Below, piece after piece: positions 63,375-64,000 of a stretch of DNA of 64,000 bases. Positions within the stretch are counted from its first letter, which is position 1. The number at the start of each line of letters is the position of its first letter. Source of the stretch: Streptomyces sp. NBC_01235 (GTDB taxonomy: Bacteria > Actinomycetota > Actinomycetes > Streptomycetales > Streptomycetaceae); NCBI RefSeq assembly GCF_035989285.1, contig NZ_CP108513.1, positions 7,750,001 to 7,814,000 of the forward strand. Reading direction: 5' to 3'. The notes beneath the pieces were generated by a model. The model was not told the origin of the DNA, ran no database searches, and worked only from the letters and a program-made list of their open reading frames with translations. The position numbers were made by a program, and so were the translations under genes.

Positions 63375-64000
63375 ATGAAGGGCACTGTTGGTGAGCTCGG
63401 CGAGTTCGGGCTCATCAGGGAGCTCACCTCCCGTCTCACCACCACCCCCGCGGTCCGGGTCGGCCCCGGCGACGACGCCGCGGTGGTCGCCGCGCCCGAC
63501 CGCAGGGTCGTGGCCAGCACCGACATCCTGCTGGAGGGCCGGCACTTCCGCCGGGACTGGTCCACGGCCTACGACGTCGGCCGCAAGGCCGCCGCACAGA
63601 ACCTCGCCGACATCGCCGCCATGGGCGCGGTGCCGACGGCCCTGCTGCTCGGCCTCGTGGTGCCCGCCGAGCTGCCGGTCACCTGGCCGTCCGAGATGAT
63701 GGACGGGCTGCGCGACGAGTGCCAGGTCGCCGGCGCCTCCGTGGTCGGCGGCGACGTCGTACGGGGCGACACGATCATGGTGTCGATCACCGCGCTCGGC
63801 GACCTGCGCAACCAGGAGCCGGTCACCCGGGGTGGCGCCCAGCCCGGCGACCTCGTCGCGGTGACCGGCTGGCTGGGCTGGTCCGCCGCCGGGTACGCGG
63901 TCCTCTCCCGCGGCTTCCGCTCACCCCGCGCCTTCGTCGAGGCCCACCGACGCCCCGAGCCGCCGTACCACGCGGGTCCGGCAGCGGCCTCGCTCGGCGC
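63375..64000 (+). CDS. thiL: Thiamine-monophosphate kinase (partial, runs off the window)
   Basis: The first 208 residues of ThiL, which phosphorylates thiamine monophosphate to the diphosphate cofactor. GELGEFGLIRELTSRL, GPGDDAAVV, STDILLEGRHF, AAQNLADIAAMGA and GGDVVRGDTIMVSITALG are the conserved ATP/Mg and substrate loops. The gene is cut at the 3' side by the window end. AAAGGGCA before the ATG is a weak ribosome site. The product supports the ThDP enzyme IlvB. Confidence 0.94.
   Translation, partial: MKGTVGELGEFGLIRELTSRLTTTPAVRVGPGDDAAVVAAPDRRVVASTDILLEGRHFRRDWSTAYDVGRKAAAQNLADIAAMGAVPTALLLGLVVPAELPVTWPSEMMDGLRDECQVAGASVVGGDVVRGDTIMVSITALGDLRNQEPVTRGGAQPGDLVAVTGWLGWSAAGYAVLSRGFRSPRAFVEAHRRPEPPYHAGPAAASLG

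Overview
The window is chromosomal DNA of a Streptomyces or close relative. GC is very high, third codon positions are almost all G or C, GTG and TTG starts are common, and the gene order (ilvB-ilvN-ilvC-serA, leuB, ilvE, cimA, accB-accE, two cvn operons, gltX, tRNA-Gln/Glu cluster, ndgR/leuCD, hupS, plsC-gpsA-ddl-thiL) is the one remembered for the Streptomyces coelicolor core chromosome. Assignments rest on reading the sequence and family knowledge; no database search was run.

Layout. 0-4.5 kb: a 2-hydroxyacid dehydrogenase and a membrane PAS-GGDEF-EAL protein whose EAL site is degenerate. 4.5-10.1 kb: ilvB, ilvN, ilvC and serA, preceded by a leader-peptide attenuator. 10.2-12.5 kb: MFS efflux pump and divergent TetR regulator sharing an operator made of 13-bp phased repeats. 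12.5-13.4 kb: relic of a peptide ABC transporter. 13.4-17.6 kb: PucR-type regulator and the proline-degradation genes, with a duplicated 3' end of the proline dehydrogenase gene. 17.6-19.4 kb: hydrolase, small DUF gene, TnpB and LysR relics. 19.4-24.9 kb: a Leu-codon leader, a 43-residue ORF, leuB, ilvE, a TetR relic, and citramalate synthase with an Ile-codon leader. 25-35 kb: TPM-domain-like membrane protein, secreted trypsin, two-component system with divergent ABC exporter, YdeI, amidase-like and YceI proteins. 35-37 kb: acyl-CoA carboxylase accB/accE. 37-48 kb: two tandem conservons (cvnABCD), G-protein-linked sensor modules. 48-54 kb: FAH-family hydrolase, gltX, an orphan RelE-like protein, HAD phosphatase, five tRNAs and a MerR/DUF4188 pair. 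54-57 kb: ndgR and leuCD. 57-64 kb: hupS, fbiD-like, plsC, gpsA, ddl, DUF3515, Lrp-like and thiL (cut by the window end).

How the genes work together. Much of the window makes branched-chain amino acids: acetohydroxyacid synthase, isomeroreductase, isopropylmalate dehydrogenase and isomerase, transaminase and a threonine-independent route to isoleucine through citramalate. Three separate transcripts in this set begin with very short reading frames rich in Ile, Leu or Val codons (ilvB, the leuB locus, cimA). A palindrome related to TGAGAC-N4-GTCTCA lies at ilvB and in the ndgR/leuC gap, with weaker half-site matches at cimA and the leuB locus. This suggests two layers of control, an NdgR-type protein at the promoter and leader translation downstream.

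Accessory material is limited to decayed remnants (ABC transporter, TnpB element, LysR and TetR genes) between core genes. No intact transposon, prophage or CRISPR array was seen.
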